DNA of 64,000 nucleotides from an uncultured Aquimarina sp. (GTDB lineage: Bacteria; Bacteroidota; Bacteroidia; Flavobacteriales; Flavobacteriaceae), in contig CANMWA010000006.1 in the NCBI GenBank assembly GCA_947501475.1, forward strand, positions 186,001-250,000, given 5' to 3'. A program made the translations under genes and the position numbers. Positions within the stretch are counted from its first letter, which is position 1. Each line of letters begins with the position of its first letter. Below the pieces are notes generated by a model, which saw only the letters and a list, made by a program, of their open reading frames with translations, had not been told where the DNA came from and ran no database searches. Shown one piece after another: positions 62,775 to 64,000 of this stretch.

Positions 62775-64000
62775 ATGAGCGAAGAAAAAAAGGAAAATAA
62801 TTATTCTGCCGATAGTATTCAGGCATTAGAAGGGATGGAGCATGTAAGAATGCGTCCATCGATGTATATTGGAGATGTAGGTACTAGAGGGTTGCACCAT
62901 TTAGTATATGAAGTTGTGGATAATTCTATTGATGAAGCACTTGCAGGACACTGTGATGCTATCCAGGTTACCATAAACGAAGATAATTCTATTACTACAA
63001 GGGATAATGGTCGTGGTATTCCGGTTGGGATTCATAAAAAAGAAGGAGTTTCTGCCTTAGAGGTTGTCATGACCAAAATTGGAGCAGGAGGAAAATTCGA
63101 TAAAGATTCATATAAAGTATCAGGAGGACTTCATGGAGTAGGGGTGTCTTGTGTGAATGCGCTATCAGATCACTTACATGCTATTGTCCATAAAGATGGT
63201 AAGGTATGGGAGCAGGAATATGAAAAAGGAAAACCATTATATCCTGTTAAATCAACTGGAGATACAGATTTTAATGGTACAGTAGTTACTTTTAGACCAG
63301 ATCCAACTATTTTTCAACAAACCTTAGAGTATAATTATGATACGTTGGCGAGTCGTATGCGAGAGTTGGCATATCTTAATAAAGGTATAACAATTACATT
63401 AACCGATAAGCGTCATCAGGACGAAGAAGGAAATAATGTTGTAGAAACTTTTCATTCTGAAGAGGGTTTAAAGGAATTTGTAAGATTTTTGGATACAAGT
63501 CGTAGTGCCATTATTGGCGATGTTATTTCTATGGAGGGTGAAAAAAATGACATTCCTGTAGAAGTGGCAATGATTTATAATGATTCGTATGCAGAGAATT
63601 TGCATTCTTATGTAAATAATATCAATACTCACGAAGGAGGAACACACCTTTCAGGTTTTAGAAGAGGTTTGACAGCTACACTTAAAAAGTATGCAGATGC
63701 TTCTGGGATGCTAGATAAATTGAAGTTTGAAATTGCCGGTGATGATTTCCGTGAAGGATTGACGGCGATTATTTCAGTAAAAGTACAAGAACCGCAATTT
63801 GAAGGACAGACCAAAACTAAATTAGGAAATAGAGATGTTACCTCTGCAGTGTCACAGGCAGTTTCTGAGATGCTAGAAAATTATCTAGAAGAAAATCCTA
63901 ATGATGCCAAAATAATTGTTCAAAAAGTTATTCTTGCTGCACAAGCTCGTCATGCTGCTAAAAAAGCGCGTGAGATGGTGCAACGTAAGTCGGTAATGAG
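62775..64000 (+). CDS. gyrB: DNA gyrase subunit B, 5' part (runs off the window)
   Basis: The frame opens at ATG 62775 and stays open to the window end, giving about 408 of some 640 residues. The GHKL ATPase shows as EVVDNSIDEALAG (N and E boxes), RDNGRGIPVG and GGLHGVGVSCVNALS; the transducer domain follows, with QTKTKLGN near 355. With GyrA it adds negative supercoils using ATP. It has no coding neighbour upstream within 500 bases. Confidence 0.97.
   Translation, partial: MSEEKKENNYSADSIQALEGMEHVRMRPSMYIGDVGTRGLHHLVYEVVDNSIDEALAGHCDAIQVTINEDNSITTRDNGRGIPVGIHKKEGVSALEVVMTKIGAGGKFDKDSYKVSGGLHGVGVSCVNALSDHLHAIVHKDGKVWEQEYEKGKPLYPVKSTGDTDFNGTVVTFRPDPTIFQQTLEYNYDTLASRMRELAYLNKGITITLTDKRHQDEEGNNVVETFHSEEGLKEFVRFLDTSRSAIIGDVISMEGEKNDIPVEVAMIYNDSYAENLHSYVNNINTHEGGTHLSGFRRGLTATLKKYADASGMLDKLKFEIAGDDFREGLTAIISVKVQEPQFEGQTKTKLGNRDVTSAVSQAVSEMLENYLEENPNDAKIIVQKVILAAQARHAAKKAREMVQRKSVM

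Overview
The window is AT-rich DNA from a member of the Bacteroidota, most likely a marine Flavobacteriaceae species; an Aquimarina-like genus is my guess from gene content, not something the sequence proves. The evidence is the absence of Shine-Dalgarno sequences, repeated TAnnTTTG promoter boxes, proteins with CarboxypepD_reg-like domains, DUF6702 and DUF7000 proteins, many short lipoproteins and a flavobacterial kynurenine pathway. It is chromosomal: it holds a tRNA-Gly, tatA, queE, asnB and the 5' part of gyrB. I see no insertion sequence, prophage, rRNA or CRISPR array.

Layout. 0.3-8.7 kb: tRNA-Gly(UCC), then a cell-surface glycan or lipid-glycosylation group (flippase-like protein, GT2 transferase, two GT-C-like membrane proteins with C-terminal TPRs, another polytopic protein). 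8.7-24.9 kb: glutaminase and dipeptidase E, two small secreted CarboxypepD_reg-like proteins, a DUF6702 protein, an M1 peptidase, TatA, a subtilase lipoprotein, an O-methyltransferase, kynureninase, an AraC regulator divergent from an MFS transporter, and an umuC-umuD SOS polymerase pair. 25-28.4 kb: a compact AraC-type stress regulon in which three transcription units (AhpD-like protein, an unlisted 53-aa protein, a secreted protein plus DoxX) carry the same 30-bp direct-repeat operator at a fixed distance from the -7 box. 28.5-33 kb: GNAT, metal-binding-domain/hydrolase lipoprotein, serine hydrolase and hypothetical proteins, then a 21-bp minisatellite.

33.4-39.6 kb is an accessory region of single genes, all on the minus strand, separated by repeat-bearing spacers. 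It includes a probable anti-phage dCTP deaminase (AvcD type) and an adjacent HEPN-like protein, so it is the likely defence region. 39.8-43.4 kb: an ArsR/SRPBCC pair with palindromic operators, a methyltransferase and kynurenine 3-monooxygenase. 43.7-47.4 kb: a single 1248-aa enzyme joining an NRPS adenylation domain, a carrier domain and an alpha-oxoamine synthase, clearly richer in GC than its surroundings. It is followed by a fatty-aldehyde-type dehydrogenase and a sterol-desaturase/fatty-acid-hydroxylase family protein, so a lipid or amino-lipid product is possible.

50-64 kb is mostly housekeeping: RluF, HerA-like ATPase, RidA, QueE, DUF2911 protein, AsnB, an astacin lipoprotein and GyrB. 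Between queE and the DUF2911 gene lies the most unusual item: three tandem, separately promoted genes, each encoding a 32-residue peptide with a shared C-terminus of the form FL-K/R-x-L-P-G/S-A-S/C-x-x-A-I-x-R/K, each preceded by a GGGG-N6-CCCC palindrome. I do not recognise this family and treat it as the best candidate for an undescribed system.
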